From Geobacter sp. AOG1 (GTDB taxonomy: Bacteria; Desulfobacterota; Desulfuromonadia; Geobacterales; Geobacteraceae): 64,000 nucleotides of DNA. Under the pieces are notes generated by a model. The model was not told where the DNA came from. It saw only the letters and a program-made list of their open reading frames with translations, and ran no database searches. This document shows positions 1 to 8,792 of the stretch, one piece after another (within the stretch, counting starts at the first letter, position 1; each line of letters begins with the position of its first letter). The position numbers were made by a program, and so were the translations under genes. The DNA lies in assembly GCF_019972315.1 (NCBI RefSeq), contig NZ_BLIZ01000001.1, positions 1,314,513 through 1,378,512 on the forward strand. Reading direction: 5' to 3'.

Positions 1-555
1 AAGGTTTCCCAGCTTCAGATGACCGGCCAGGGAAGCCGCCTCCTGGCTGATCCCCTCCATCAGGTCGCCGTCGCTCACCAGGGCGTAGACCCGGTGGGCG
101 ATGGGGGAAAAGAGGTCGTCGTTGAAGCGGTCGGCCGCCATCCGTGTTGCCAGGGCCATCCCCACACCGTTGGCAAATCCCTGTCCCAGCGGGCCGGTGG
201 TAACCTCCACCCCCGGTGTTACGCCGTACTCTGGATGCCCGGGCGTCCTGCTCCCCCACTGGCGGAATCTCTCTAACTCTGTCAGGGGAAGATCGTAGCC
301 GAACAGGTGAAGGAGGCCATAGAGGAGCATGGAGCCGTGCCCAGCCGAGAGAATGAAACGGTCCCGGTCGGGCCAGGCCGGATCTGCCGGGTTGAAGCGG
401 AGCCGGTTGTGCCAGAGGGGGAAGGCGTAGTCGGCGGCTCCCATGGGGAGGCCAGGGTGCCCCGAATTGGCCTGCTCTACCCCGTCCACCGCCAGCATGC
501 GCAGGGTATCTGCGCCCAGACGGGCCTCACGGTCGGTCAACGTGGCATGTTCCAT
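1..555 (-). CDS. tkt: Transketolase, N-terminal part (cut by left edge)
   Basis: Reading leftward from an ATG at 555, 185 codons stay open to the window edge. The translation has the thiamine-diphosphate-domain hallmarks of transketolase: [14 protein letters not shown] near residue 30, [16 protein letters not shown] near 65, a GHPE segment followed by [16 protein letters not shown], and the [13 protein letters not shown] metal and ThDP segment. It would act in the non-oxidative pentose phosphate pathway. Only the N-terminal third is visible, so whether it continues as a full-length enzyme is unknown. It diverges from the flavoprotein gene that starts at 621. Confidence 0.93.
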   Translation of the reverse strand, partial: MEHATLTDREARLGADTLRMLAVDGVEQANSGHPGLPMGAADYAFPLWHNRLRFNPADPAWPDRDRFILSAGHGSMLLYGLLHLFGYDLPLTELERFRQWGSRTPGHPEYGVTPGVEVTTGPLGQGFANGVGMALATRMAADRFNDDLFSPIAHRVYALVSDGDLMEGISQEAASLAGHLKLGNL

Positions 556-620
556 GGGTTTTCCCTTTCATGGTGCGAAGACGGTGCGGTTACGGTACAC
601 TGGAAACAGGAGGCAGACCA

Positions 621-2027
621 ATGGCTGACAAACAGGACCTGGTAATCCTCGGCTCCGGCTCCACCGCATTTGCTGCGGCGCTCCGGGCCCAGTCCCATGG
701 CGCCCGTGTGCTCATGATTGAAAAGAGCGTGCTGGGGGGGACTTGTGTCAACTGGGGATGCATTCCGAGCAAGACCCTCATCCACGCCGCACAATTCTAC
801 CAGGATGGCCGTCTCGGGGCAAGGGTCGGACTCGGCCTCCGGGAGGAAGGGGTGGATTTCGCCCGGCTTACGGACCACAAGGAGCTGGTGGTCGGGCACC
901 TCCGCCAGACCCGCTACCTGGATGTCCTTAAGAATGTACCGGGATTGACCCTTCTCAGGGGGACCGGTCGTTTCCTCGACCCCCGGACGCTGGAGGTGGG
1001 GGATCAGCAGGTCCGGGGGGAGAAATTCCTGATAGCCACCGGCGGCTACCCCCGCATTCCCGCCATTCCCGGCCTTACAGATGGAGGATTCCTCACCAGC
1101 CGGACCGCCCTCCTCCTCAGGGAACTCCCCCGATCGCTGGTCATCATCGGCGGGGGGGTCATCGCCCTGGAAATGGGACAGATGTACCGGCGCCTCGGTA
1201 CCCGTGTGACGGTTCTGGAACACGGGTACCGGGTTCTGCCGACGGTGGATAGTGACGTGGCCCTGGCGGTGCAGGAGGCGCTACGCTGCGAGGGGATGGA
1301 TATCGTGCTGGATGTGACGGTCTGCGGAGTGACCCGCCGGAATGGCGCAACGATCGTGCAGTGCGAGCAGGGGGGTGGGCCGGTGGAATTTGTCGCCGAG
1401 CGGCTCCTTGTGGCGGTCGGAACCGCGCCGGCCACGGCCGACATCGGTTTGGACCGGGCGGGGGTGGAGATTGACCCGAAGGGGTTCGTGCGGGTCGATG
1501 AACGGCTGCGCACCTCGGCGTCTGGTATCTGGGCTGCCGGCGACGCGATCGGCGGAATGATGATTGCGACGGCAGGGGCTCGGGAGGGGATAGTGGCGGT
1601 TGACGACATGTTCACTCCGGGGTGTGGTTGCACCATGGACCATCTCGTGACCCCCATGGCGATCTTCACCGATCCGGAGGTGGGGCTGGTCGGCCATACG
1701 GAGACCACGGCACGGGAGGCAGGCTACGAGGTAGTGAGCAACATCCTGCCGGTGTCCGCCATCCCCAAGGCCCATGTCACCGGGCAGACGGCCGGTGTGA
1801 TCAAGCTGGTGGCCGATGCCGCCACCGGACGGATACTGGGTGCCCATCTGGCATGCCACCGTGGAGCGGATATCATCAACGAGGCGGCCCTGGCCGTCCA
1901 GTTCCGGTTGACGGTAGCCAATCTGGCAAACAGCTTGCATGTTTACCCGACAATGGGGGAAGGACTGCGGCTCTGTGCCCAGGGGTTCGACCGGGATGTG
2001 AGCATGCTTTCCTGCTGCGCAGAATGA
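621..2027 (+). CDS. merA: Mercuric-reductase-type flavoprotein disulfide reductase
   Basis: A 468-residue pyridine nucleotide-disulfide oxidoreductase. Visible are the N-terminal FAD motif (GSGSTAFAAAL), the redox pair in GGTCVNWGCIPSK, the NAD(P) motif (IIGGGVIALEMGQ) and the second FAD segment (GIWAAGDAIGG). The C-terminus ends in LSCCAE, matching the vicinal cysteine pair that delivers Hg(II) in MerA and that dihydrolipoamide dehydrogenase lacks. The extra N-terminal HMA domain of many MerA proteins is absent. I chose ATG 621 because AGGAGGC (608-614) precedes it; upstream in-frame ATGs have no such site. No merR, merT or merP is nearby, so mercury as the real substrate is likely but not proven. 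Confidence 0.85.
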   Translation: MADKQDLVILGSGSTAFAAALRAQSHGARVLMIEKSVLGGTCVNWGCIPSKTLIHAAQFYQDGRLGARVGLGLREEGVDFARLTDHKELVVGHLRQTRYLDVLKNVPGLTLLRGTGRFLDPRTLEVGDQQVRGEKFLIATGGYPRIPAIPGLTDGGFLTSRTALLLRELPRSLVIIGGGVIALEMGQMYRRLGTRVTVLEHGYRVLPTVDSDVALAVQEALRCEGMDIVLDVTVCGVTRRNGATIVQCEQGGGPVEFVAERLLVAVGTAPATADIGLDRAGVEIDPKGFVRVDERLRTSASGIWAAGDAIGGMMIATAGAREGIVAVDDMFTPGCGCTMDHLVTPMAIFTDPEVGLVGHTETTAREAGYEVVSNILPVSAIPKAHVTGQTAGVIKLVADAATGRILGAHLACHRGADIINEAALAVQFRLTVANLANSLHVYPTMGEGLRLCAQGFDRDVSMLSCCAE

Positions 2028-2130
2028 AATCCTCCGGAAATCCGCAATAAACCTGGATTTTTCCCGTCGTCTGGTACTCGACGTCGGTGGAGCGTAAGCG
2101 ATTTTCTGAGATGACAGCAGAGGATTTGCC

Positions 2131-2928
2131 ATGGAAGGCCCCGCAAAATTTGCAAGCCTGGACCCGGATTTGTCACGTCGCCTCCACCGGGCACTGACCG
2201 CCAGCAAGGATGAGCTGTACGAGGTGCTCCTCGACCCCTCCATGGAAGTGCTCCAGGCGGCTGTCAGAAATCCCAGCCTGGCCGAGAACCATCTGCTGGC
2301 CTTGTTGAAGCGGCGGGACCTTTCGGAAGATTTCCTCAAGGCCCTCTACCGAAACCGGTTTGTCGCAGAAAGCCATGGACTGAAGGTTGCCATGGTGCAC
2401 AATCCCGGCACGCCGGGACAGATAATTCTTGCGCTCCTTCCCCACCTCTACCTGTTCGAACTGGTTGACATCTGTTTTCTTGCCGGCGGGACTCCCGATC
2501 AGAAGCTGGCCGCCGAGCGTGCCATCGTCCAGCGACTCCCCACCACTCCCCTTGGCAACAAGCTGACCCTGGCCCGCCGCGGGACATCGACCGTGGTGGA
2601 GGCCCTGCTCCGGGAGGGGGATTCGCGGCTCGTGGAACCCTGCCTTGATAACCCGCGGCTCAAGGAGTCTACGATATTCCAGTTTCTCAACAGCTCGAAG
2701 TCGACGGCGGAGACCATCTCCATGGTGGCCCGCCATCCCCGCTGGAAGGGACGCCCTAACCTTCAGCTTGCCATCCTCAAGAATCCCCGCACTCCGGCGG
2801 TCTGGTTCAACCTCTTCCTCTCCCATTTCGGCGTTGCCGATCTCCAGGGGATCATCGCCTCCCGCCGCCTCACACCTGCCCAGAAAAAGCTGGTCACGGA
2901 CGAACTGAAGCGGCGCGGACATGGGTAG
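2131..2928 (+). CDS. Conserved hypothetical protein, helical-repeat type
   Basis: A 265-residue soluble protein with no signal peptide or membrane segment. The sequence is rich in Leu, Arg and Ala and reads as repeated amphipathic helices with recurring NP turns (RNPSLAENHLLALL, DNPRLKESTIFQFL, KNPRTPAVWFNLFL). This resembles HEAT-like or leucine-rich-repeat-variant scaffolds. I recognise no catalytic motif. It lies 103 bp after merA and is convergent with the peptidase gene that ends 3 bp away. A role in protein-protein interaction is only a guess from the fold. Confidence 0.7.
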   Translation: MEGPAKFASLDPDLSRRLHRALTASKDELYEVLLDPSMEVLQAAVRNPSLAENHLLALLKRRDLSEDFLKALYRNRFVAESHGLKVAMVHNPGTPGQIILALLPHLYLFELVDICFLAGGTPDQKLAAERAIVQRLPTTPLGNKLTLARRGTSTVVEALLREGDSRLVEPCLDNPRLKESTIFQFLNSSKSTAETISMVARHPRWKGRPNLQLAILKNPRTPAVWFNLFLSHFGVADLQGIIASRRLTPAQKKLVTDELKRRGHG

Positions 2929-2931
2929 GTC

Positions 2932-3822
2932 CTACCGTTCCGCCGGATACCAGCGGCGAAGGACGAACCCCTTCCCCTTGCCGGTGCCGTAATCATCGAG
3001 CGGCTTCCGGTGCCGTACGAGGTCGGTAATCGCCTCCCGAAGCGGCCTCACCGTAACTCCCCCTTTGCCGCCGCACTCCAGCCGGCTTTCAATGAGCCGC
3101 TCCCGGTCCAGCACGATCTGCACATGTCCCCCCCAGACGATGAGGTCGAGGGGTTCCACCTTCTGTACAATCTCGCCGGGGGTGAGTCCGGCGATTGGAA
3201 TGCCCCTGCCATAATTGACCAGGGCGCTGGTGTTGCGGGGGGTGAAGCCGTCGGTCGCCTCGTAGAGGAGGCCGGAGCAGTCCAGTCCGGCGAGTTCCCA
3301 CTGCTGGTCAAGCCGTGCGGAATGCGGCACACCGGGCGTCGGTGGGTACAGCTCCCACATTTCCGGTACCCCTCCGCTGACGTTTCCCCCCCAGACGTAG
3401 CCCTTTCCACGGGCGGCCAGCAGCCGGGCAGCGATTTCCCCTTGCCGTGGCAATTGGCGCGTCCGTTCCGGTGGCGGCTCCAGGCTGGTCGAAACGAAGC
3501 GGCTGTCGATGTAATAACCGGCAGTGGATGGATAGGGATAATCGCTGCTCGTTACCCGGTAGATGGTGGCCGTCCCCTGGGGGACTACCGCTTCGATCCG
3601 GAAGGGGGTGCCGGGGAGGGCGATGAACTCCAGTTCCCGGATCTGGCCGCAGCGGTCGAGTTTCAGGGTGGCGCCGTCTTTCCCGCCGAAGACAGAGGCG
3701 AACGCGGGGGTATTGAGGACCGGCGTCGGTTGCCGGGCGACGACGTAGCGGGGACTGGGTTCTCCTGCGAGAACGGGCAGGGGAAGGACAATAAGGAGAA
3801 TGAAGAATGTCCGCAGTTTCAT
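2932..3822 (-). CDS. Secreted NlpC/P60-family cysteine peptidase
   Basis: A 296-residue protein with an N-terminal signal peptide (MKLRTFFILLIVLPLPVLAGE). The C-terminal half carries GLDCSGLLYEATDGFTPRNTS, the usual NlpC/P60 catalytic-cysteine segment, and a later GGHVQIVL segment that fits the catalytic histidine. The middle part looks like an SH3b-type region. Such enzymes cut peptide bonds in peptidoglycan or related cell-wall peptides in the periplasm. The ATG at 3822 is chosen because the signal peptide starts there; the frame runs further upstream but without plausible sequence. Its start overlaps the stop of the DUF3147-like gene by 4 bp, so the two are probably coupled. Confidence 0.85.
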   Translation of the reverse strand: MKLRTFFILLIVLPLPVLAGEPSPRYVVARQPTPVLNTPAFASVFGGKDGATLKLDRCGQIRELEFIALPGTPFRIEAVVPQGTATIYRVTSSDYPYPSTAGYYIDSRFVSTSLEPPPERTRQLPRQGEIAARLLAARGKGYVWGGNVSGGVPEMWELYPPTPGVPHSARLDQQWELAGLDCSGLLYEATDGFTPRNTSALVNYGRGIPIAGLTPGEIVQKVEPLDLIVWGGHVQIVLDRERLIESRLECGGKGGVTVRPLREAITDLVRHRKPLDDYGTGKGKGFVLRRWYPAER

Positions 3823-4151
3823 TTCACCAACCACTGGTGGACGAGCGCCCCCGTCAGCCAGACGCCGAAACCGGCGGAGAGGGCGAGAGGAAGGGTTGTC
3901 TGACGGCGAAAGCAGAGCCAGACCGCCATGAAGAAAAGAATGGTGGGAATGATCCCCCAGAGAACGCCGCGGGTATAGGCGGTTAAGAGCCGGTAATCGC
4001 CGGGATTGTCGGCAGCAAGCCAGAGGAGCACCAGCAGCGAGGTGAGCGGCATGGTGGCGATGAGGCCGCTCGTTGAGGGGAGCCGTTTGCCGAGCTGGGC
4101 ACAGCCGATGATGACGGCGTTGGTGACGATGAGTTTGAAGAGAAAGGGCAT
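3819..4151 (-). CDS. Small integral membrane protein, DUF3147-like
   Basis: A 110-residue protein with about four hydrophobic helices (FLFKLIVTNAVIIGCAQ, SGLIATMPLTSLLVLLWLA, VLWGIIPTILFFMAVWLCF, LPLALSAGFGVWLTGALV). The length and arrangement fit the DUF3147 family, whose function is unknown. The start at 4151 follows the family pattern; an upstream ATG at 4181 would add ten hydrophilic residues. It is translationally coupled (ATGA, 3819-3822) to the NlpC/P60 peptidase downstream, which suggests a joint role at the cell envelope. Confidence 0.7.
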   Translation of the reverse strand: MPFLFKLIVTNAVIIGCAQLGKRLPSTSGLIATMPLTSLLVLLWLAADNPGDYRLLTAYTRGVLWGIIPTILFFMAVWLCFRRQTTLPLALSAGFGVWLTGALVHQWLVK

Positions 4152-4249
4152 GGGGGCCTCTGCGTGGTGCGGGGATTTCACGCGGGACTATAGCAGAAAA
4201 GGGTCGGGAAAGGAAGGAGCTGCATGGCGGGTGCGGTATACTGATAGCC

Positions 4250-4714
4250 ATGGAGCAGAGATTTTTCGCCGATACGATGCTCGGGAAGCTGGCCCGCTGG
4301 CTCAGGGTCGTCGGCTGTGACGTCGCCTATGCCCCGGCGCTGGACGACGCCGGGCTGGTGGCGCGGGCGCGGGAGGAGGGGCGGCTGATCCTGACCCGTG
4401 ATACCCTGTTGATCCGCCGCCGCTGGGCACGGGAGCACCACTTCTTCGTCGTGGGGGACCACTGGCGTGACCAGCTGCGCCAGGTTGTCACGGCCTTTGA
4501 TATCGACCCGTTCCGACGTTTCCTCACCCGTTGCCTGGAGTGCAACGAGCCGCTGCGGGATGTGGCGCGGGTGGAGGTGGCGGACCGGGTGCCCCCCTAT
4601 GTCCATGACACCCGGGAGCTGTTCCGGGAATGCCCGGCCTGCGGCCGGCTCTACTGGGGAGGCACCCACCGGGAGCGGATGGTGGCGGAGCTGGAAAAAC
4701 TGCTGAGGAAGTAA
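4250..4714 (+). CDS. Mut7-C type RNase-domain protein with zinc ribbon
   Basis: A 154-residue protein. The N-terminus FFADTMLGKLARWLRVVGCDV and the later ILTRDTLLIRRR are typical of the Mut7-C domain, a PIN-like nuclease fold with conserved acidic residues. The C-terminal third holds two CxxC pairs (CLECNEPL and CPACGRLYW) forming the usual zinc ribbon. Family members are predicted RNases; the target is unknown. It is a single gene between two leftward genes. Confidence 0.82.
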   Translation: MEQRFFADTMLGKLARWLRVVGCDVAYAPALDDAGLVARAREEGRLILTRDTLLIRRRWAREHHFFVVGDHWRDQLRQVVTAFDIDPFRRFLTRCLECNEPLRDVARVEVADRVPPYVHDTRELFRECPACGRLYWGGTHRERMVAELEKLLRK

Positions 4715-4727
4715 CGGGATAGTCGGT

Positions 4728-5756
4728 TCAGGGGGAGGTGGTGAAGGCCCGGGCCAGCGGCAGGAGGTGGAGATGGCCCGACGTGAAGAGCGTCAGGGCT
4801 TTTTTTATGCCCGGCGGCTCGTTGCCGTTGCCGTGGACGAGGATGAAGCTTCCTTTCTCCGGTGTTTCTCCCTTGGCGAGCCAGGCGTCCGCACCCAAGG
4901 GGATGAGGCCGAGCTCCCGTAGCTTTCGGATGAGGGTACCGTCGGCCACCAGACCGGGGAAGCGGAAATAGGGGGAGGGGGTGAGGCCGTTCTCCAGGAG
5001 GAGTACCTCAGTGGCGAGGACCTCCCGTTCCAGGTCGGTTCCCGGCGTGAGGAGGAAGGTCCGTTCCAGGGGGACCCGGGGATCGTAGGGGTGGTTGAAG
5101 GAGTGATTGACCCAGGTGATGGCGAGCCGGCCGTCTGTTGCCTGTTCCTTCAGCCAGGCCAACTCCTTCGGGTGCTGCTCAAGCCAGCGGCCGGTCATGG
5201 CGACGGCCACCGGCACCGGTCCCCCCTTCCCCTGGGGGAGCCGGCCTACAGCGGCAAAAAATTCCCGTTCGAAGGGGCGTACCGACGGGCACATGTCTAC
5301 CGTCAGAAAGGCGCCGTCAACCGGCTGGTCTGCATGGCGGGCGCCATCGTTCTGCAGATGGTACGGGGGTGAGGTATGGCGGTCGAGAGCCCGGAGGTAG
5401 GGGGTTGCCTTGAGGGTTGCAGAATCGACCGGCTTGCCGAAGTCCAGATCGGACTCCTTTGCCGTGGCGGTGGCGAGGGTCGCCGGGTTGACGATGAGGA
5501 GCCGGGGGAGGCCGTTCTGCCGGAACCGGCGGATGGCGATCTGGAGGGTGCCGGTCGTGTCGTGGCCGGCACGAAAGATGGGGGTGTAGCCGGTGATCGT
5601 GGCGGCGGTTGCCCAGGGCGCATGAATAAGGAGAAACGATGCCGTGAGGAGAAGGATGAGGAGGAGAGTCGATCCCCGCTTGTCGGGGCGTTTCGCTCCC
5701 GTGTCCCGTTTTTTCGGTTTTACTCGCGTCCCTCTGGGGTGAAGCCTGTCAGGCAT
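4728..5756 (-). CDS. Secreted polysaccharide-deacetylase-like protein
   Basis: A 342-residue protein with a basic N-terminus and one membrane/signal segment (STLLLILLLTASFLLIHAPWATAA). FLTVDMCPS and the segment WVNHSFNHPYD resemble motifs 1 and 2 of the NodB fold (acidic residue plus HSxxH-like metal site), and YFRFPGLVADGTLI resembles motif 3. It is therefore probably a periplasmic or outer-face carbohydrate esterase. The motifs are not canonical, so activity is uncertain. Its start overlaps the end of the DUF116 gene by 8 bp, making it the last gene of the def-fmt-DUF116 run. Confidence 0.72.
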   Translation of the reverse strand: MPDRLHPRGTRVKPKKRDTGAKRPDKRGSTLLLILLLTASFLLIHAPWATAATITGYTPIFRAGHDTTGTLQIAIRRFRQNGLPRLLIVNPATLATATAKESDLDFGKPVDSATLKATPYLRALDRHTSPPYHLQNDGARHADQPVDGAFLTVDMCPSVRPFEREFFAAVGRLPQGKGGPVPVAVAMTGRWLEQHPKELAWLKEQATDGRLAITWVNHSFNHPYDPRVPLERTFLLTPGTDLEREVLATEVLLLENGLTPSPYFRFPGLVADGTLIRKLRELGLIPLGADAWLAKGETPEKGSFILVHGNGNEPPGIKKALTLFTSGHLHLLPLARAFTTSP

Positions 5757-6516
5757 AGGTCAGCACCGACGCGATGGCGGCGTCGATCTTTTCCGTGTCC
5801 ACCCTGGTGTTGAAGCAGGGGCCGAAGGGGCGGTCGTTGAGGACCCCGATGACCGGGAGGGGGTAGCAGTCCTTGATCCCCGAGGTGAGGTCCCGCTCGC
5901 AAGCGACCGCCACGACGAGTTTGGGGCGCTTTTCGATGATCACCTTGCGGGCCAGGGTGCCGCCGGTGGCGACGGAGATGTCCACCTGGTATTTCCGGGC
6001 CAGTTCCGCAAGGCCCATGATGTCGCAGCGGCCGCAACGGACGCACTTGTTGATGTCCCCGGTCACCTTGATCTCGCAGTCGAACAGCTGGAGGCAGTGG
6101 GGGAGCAGGATCAGTATCCGGTCAGCCGGCACCAGCAGGCGCTGGGACTGGACCAGGCTGTTGTTCATGGCGATGAACGACTGGCGGATGGTGTCCTTGG
6201 AGATGCCGAGCAGTTTTCCCATCGCTTCGATCACGGGGAGGAGGAACTTGATCACCACCAGGCGCATGAAGCGGGTAAAGAGGATATCCTTCCCCAGGGC
6301 GGTGGTCAGGACCAGCAGGGCGGTGCCGCAGAGGGCGAGGCCGGAGAGGATGCCGGTGAGGATGCCGACGATGTGGGGGAGGTTGGGGTGGATGTTGGCC
6401 AGGCCCCGGGTCGGTATCCACCACATGAGGTAGATGAGCCCCACGATGATGATACAGGTCACCCCCATGAGGGCGATGAAAAGCCGTTTGCGCGGCGGCG
6501 CCGGCGTGTCGTTCAT
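5749..6516 (-). CDS. DUF116 membrane protein with cysteine cluster
   Basis: A 255-residue protein. Two N-terminal membrane helices (LFIALMGVTCIIIVGLIYLMWW and HIVGILTGILSGLALCGTALLVL) are followed by a soluble domain with INKCVRCGRCDIMGL, a CxxCxxC set able to hold an Fe-S cluster or zinc, and later conserved cysteines in VACERDLTSGIKDCYPLP. This is the DUF116 architecture; the function is unknown. ATG 6516 lies 1 bp from the fmt stop. The order def-fmt-DUF116 is common in Geobacter-like genomes, which helps place the organism. Confidence 0.85.
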   Translation of the reverse strand: MNDTPAPPRKRLFIALMGVTCIIIVGLIYLMWWIPTRGLANIHPNLPHIVGILTGILSGLALCGTALLVLTTALGKDILFTRFMRLVVIKFLLPVIEAMGKLLGISKDTIRQSFIAMNNSLVQSQRLLVPADRILILLPHCLQLFDCEIKVTGDINKCVRCGRCDIMGLAELARKYQVDISVATGGTLARKVIIEKRPKLVVAVACERDLTSGIKDCYPLPVIGVLNDRPFGPCFNTRVDTEKIDAAIASVLTYA

Positions 6517-6517
6517 G

Positions 6518-7468
6518 TCAGCCACGTACTGTTTCCTTGGAGCCCAGGATGGTGCCCGGGGCGATTTTGACGCCGGCCAGGAATTCCTGGACCGGGAGGC
6601 GCTTGCGCCCTTCCAGCTGCAGTTCCTCAATGAACAAGCTGCCGCTGCCGCAGGCGACTTCCAGTCCGCTCTTGTCGGCCCCCAGCACGGTCCCCGGCTC
6701 GCCGTGTCCGTCACCCGTCCGGACCCGGCACACCTTGAGGGCCTTGTCCTCCAGGGTCGTGAATGCGCCCGGCCAGGGGGTAAGACCCCGCACCAGGTTC
6801 TTGACGACCGGGGGTTCCTTTGTCCAGTCGATGAGGCCGTCTTCCTTTTTCAGCATCGGCGCGTAGTTGGAGAGGCTGTCGTCCTGTTTTTCCGGCACGA
6901 GCCGTCCGGCGACAAGAAGGTCGAGGGTCTCGGCCATGGCTGTGGCACCGAGCACTGCCAGCCGGTCGTGGAGCGACTGGGCATCCTCGTCCGAGTCGAT
7001 GGGGAGGGCCTTTTTCACCAGCATGTCTCCCGTATCGAGCCCCACGTCCATGAGCATGGTGGTGACACCCGTTTCGGTCTCACCGTTGACGATGCACCAG
7101 TTGAGGGGGGCTGCGCCGCGGTAGCGGGGGAGGAGCGAGGCGTGGACGTTGATGCATCCCTTGGGGGGGATGTCCAGGAGCGCTTTGGGGAGGATCTGGC
7201 CGAAGGCGATCACCACGATGAGGTCGGGGCGGAGTTCACGGAGGGCATCGATGACTTCCGGGGCGCGTACCTTCAGTGGTTGCAGCACCGGCACGCCGTG
7301 CTGCTCGGCGAGAACCTTCACCGGCGGCGGGGTCAGCTTCTGGCCGCGCCCCTTGGGGCGGTCGGGCTGGGTGACCACGGCAATGACCTCCTCACCCCGG
7401 TCGAACAGCATCTGCAGCGTGGGACAGGCGAACTCCGGTGTCCCCATGAATACGATGCGGAGGGGCAT
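6518..7468 (-). CDS. fmt: Methionyl-tRNA formyltransferase
   Basis: A 316-residue enzyme that formylates Met-tRNA(fMet) with 10-formyl-tetrahydrofolate in the cytosol. The N-terminal RIVFMGTPEFACPTL, the folate-site signature INVHASLLPRYRGAAPLNW and the normal full length make the call clear. It starts 2 bp after the def stop, so both are in one operon, as in most bacteria. Confidence 0.97.
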   Translation of the reverse strand: MPLRIVFMGTPEFACPTLQMLFDRGEEVIAVVTQPDRPKGRGQKLTPPPVKVLAEQHGVPVLQPLKVRAPEVIDALRELRPDLIVVIAFGQILPKALLDIPPKGCINVHASLLPRYRGAAPLNWCIVNGETETGVTTMLMDVGLDTGDMLVKKALPIDSDEDAQSLHDRLAVLGATAMAETLDLLVAGRLVPEKQDDSLSNYAPMLKKEDGLIDWTKEPPVVKNLVRGLTPWPGAFTTLEDKALKVCRVRTGDGHGEPGTVLGADKSGLEVACGSGSLFIEELQLEGRKRLPVQEFLAGVKIAPGTILGSKETVRG

Positions 7469-7470
7469 GA

Positions 7471-7977
7471 TTACTCTTCCTCTTCCCGGGAACGGCGGTA
7501 GCGCTTGCGGAACATTTCCCGTTTGAGGGGGGAGAGGTGGTCCACGAACAGGATGCCGTCCAGGTGGTCTATTTCATGCTGGAAGGCGATGGCCAGCAGT
7601 TCGTCAGCCTTGTGGGTGACCTCGTTGCCGTCCAGATCGAGAGCCTTTACCACTACACGGGCGTGGCGGCGGACGTTGGCCGCATACTTGGGGACGGAGA
7701 GGCACCCCTCTTCTTCGTAGGATTCGCCGTCGGCGTGAATAATGACTGGATTGATGGCGACGATGAGATCGGGCTGCTCGTCCTTGGCGGAGACGTCGAT
7801 GACGACGATCCGCTGATGGACTCCGATCTGGGGGGCTGCCAGCCCGACGCCGGGGGCGGCGTACATGGTCTCCGCCATGTCCCGCACCAGGGCGCGGGTT
7901 GCGTCGTTGATCACCGTCACCGGCGTGGATTTCTTCTTCAGTTCCGGGTCGGGAAAGTGGAGTATCGTTCGTATCAT
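7471..7977 (-). CDS. def: Peptide deformylase
   Basis: A 168-residue metalloenzyme that removes the formyl group from nascent proteins. All three family motifs are present: GVGLAAPQIG, EEGCLSVP (metal cysteine) and QHEIDHLDG (two metal histidines plus catalytic Glu). I chose the ATG at 7977 (MIRTILHFPDPEL), which matches the family N-terminus; upstream in-frame ATGs would add an unrelated extension. First gene of the def-fmt-DUF116-deacetylase run. Confidence 0.97.
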   Translation of the reverse strand: MIRTILHFPDPELKKKSTPVTVINDATRALVRDMAETMYAAPGVGLAAPQIGVHQRIVVIDVSAKDEQPDLIVAINPVIIHADGESYEEEGCLSVPKYAANVRRHARVVVKALDLDGNEVTHKADELLAIAFQHEIDHLDGILFVDHLSPLKREMFRKRYRRSREEEE

Positions 7978-8105
7978 AGCGTGCCTTTTCGGGTTAATGC
8001 ATCCCATTAATATATAAACTTGCCGAGAAAAAAGCAAATCATTCCTCGTTGCTGTTTCAGTTCCCACTACGGGTTTCCTCTCTTTTCCGGCAGGCACATT
8101 CCCCC

Positions 8106-8144
8106 TTGACATTTTTATTTCATGGATGTACCTACCGTTAGGTA
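8106..8144 (+). promoter_or_regulatory. Promoter with palindromic TetR-type operator
   Basis: A -35 TTGACA (8106-8111) is followed after 17 bp by a -10-like TACCTA (8129-8134). The -10 is the left arm of a perfect dyad TACCTA-CCGT-TAGGTA (8129-8144). It sits 34 bp before the tetR start, the classic place for an autorepression operator of the divergently unlinked TetR-pump unit. Confidence 0.7.
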
Positions 8145-8177
8145 AATTGCGTTTGGCGTTACACATGCGGAGGAAAC

Positions 8178-8792
8178 ATGGGACAGCAGATCAAGGGGGA
8201 GCGGGTCGACGCGGCGGTGCGGCAGCGGCTTTTGGCGGCGGCACTGGATAGTTTTACCCGGAAGGGGTACGCCGCGACGTCAGTCCGGGAGGTCGTGGCT
8301 GCGGCCGGCGTTACCAAGCCGGTCCTCTACTATTACTTCGGGAGCAAAGAGGGTATCTACCTCGAACTGATGAACGACACCTATGCCTTGTTCGCAAAAC
8401 GCCTTGATCTCCTTGCCGCCTGCCAGGGTTCGGTGCGGGAGCGTCTCATCGCCTTCTGCACCGGTTGCTTCGACGGGTTCGTGGAGCATGTCCAGGTGGT
8501 GCGGCTCATCTATTCCATCTATTTCGGCCCATCCCAGGGGGCGCCTCCCTTTCCCTACGAGGAGCCGTTCGACCGGATGCTGGCGATCCTGGCCGGCTTC
8601 GTGCGGGACGGGATTGCCGCGGGGGAACTGGTGGCGGTGGACGAAAAGGATGCCACCTGGGCCATTATCTCCTGTCTCAATACCGTCATGGAAGAGCAGT
8701 TGTGTCACACTCCCCCCCGCATCGACCGGCAGGGGCTGGTGCGGATACTCAATCTGATCCTCAACGGATTTTCCCAAGGAGTGAAACCATGA
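8178..8792 (+). CDS. TetR-family repressor of the RND efflux operon
   Basis: A 204-residue regulator. The N-terminal helix-turn-helix is clear: LLAAALDSFTRKGYAATSVREVVAAAGVTKPVLYYYFGSKEGIY. The C-terminal ligand domain is variable, as usual. The stop overlaps the adaptor gene by 4 bp, so it is the first gene of the pump operon and probably represses it from the palindrome at 8129-8144. The inducing compound cannot be read from sequence. Confidence 0.9.
   Translation: MGQQIKGERVDAAVRQRLLAAALDSFTRKGYAATSVREVVAAAGVTKPVLYYYFGSKEGIYLELMNDTYALFAKRLDLLAACQGSVRERLIAFCTGCFDGFVEHVQVVRLIYSIYFGPSQGAPPFPYEEPFDRMLAILAGFVRDGIAAGELVAVDEKDATWAIISCLNTVMEEQLCHTPPRIDRQGLVRILNLILNGFSQGVKP

Noticed and set aside
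621-2027. Dihydrolipoamide dehydrogenase
   Set aside because: The C-terminal LSCCAE matches MerA, and no 2-oxoacid dehydrogenase genes are nearby.
8465-8788. N-terminal extension of the efflux adaptor upstream of 8789
   Set aside because: It overlaps tetR in another frame and lies before a perfect lipoprotein signal peptide.
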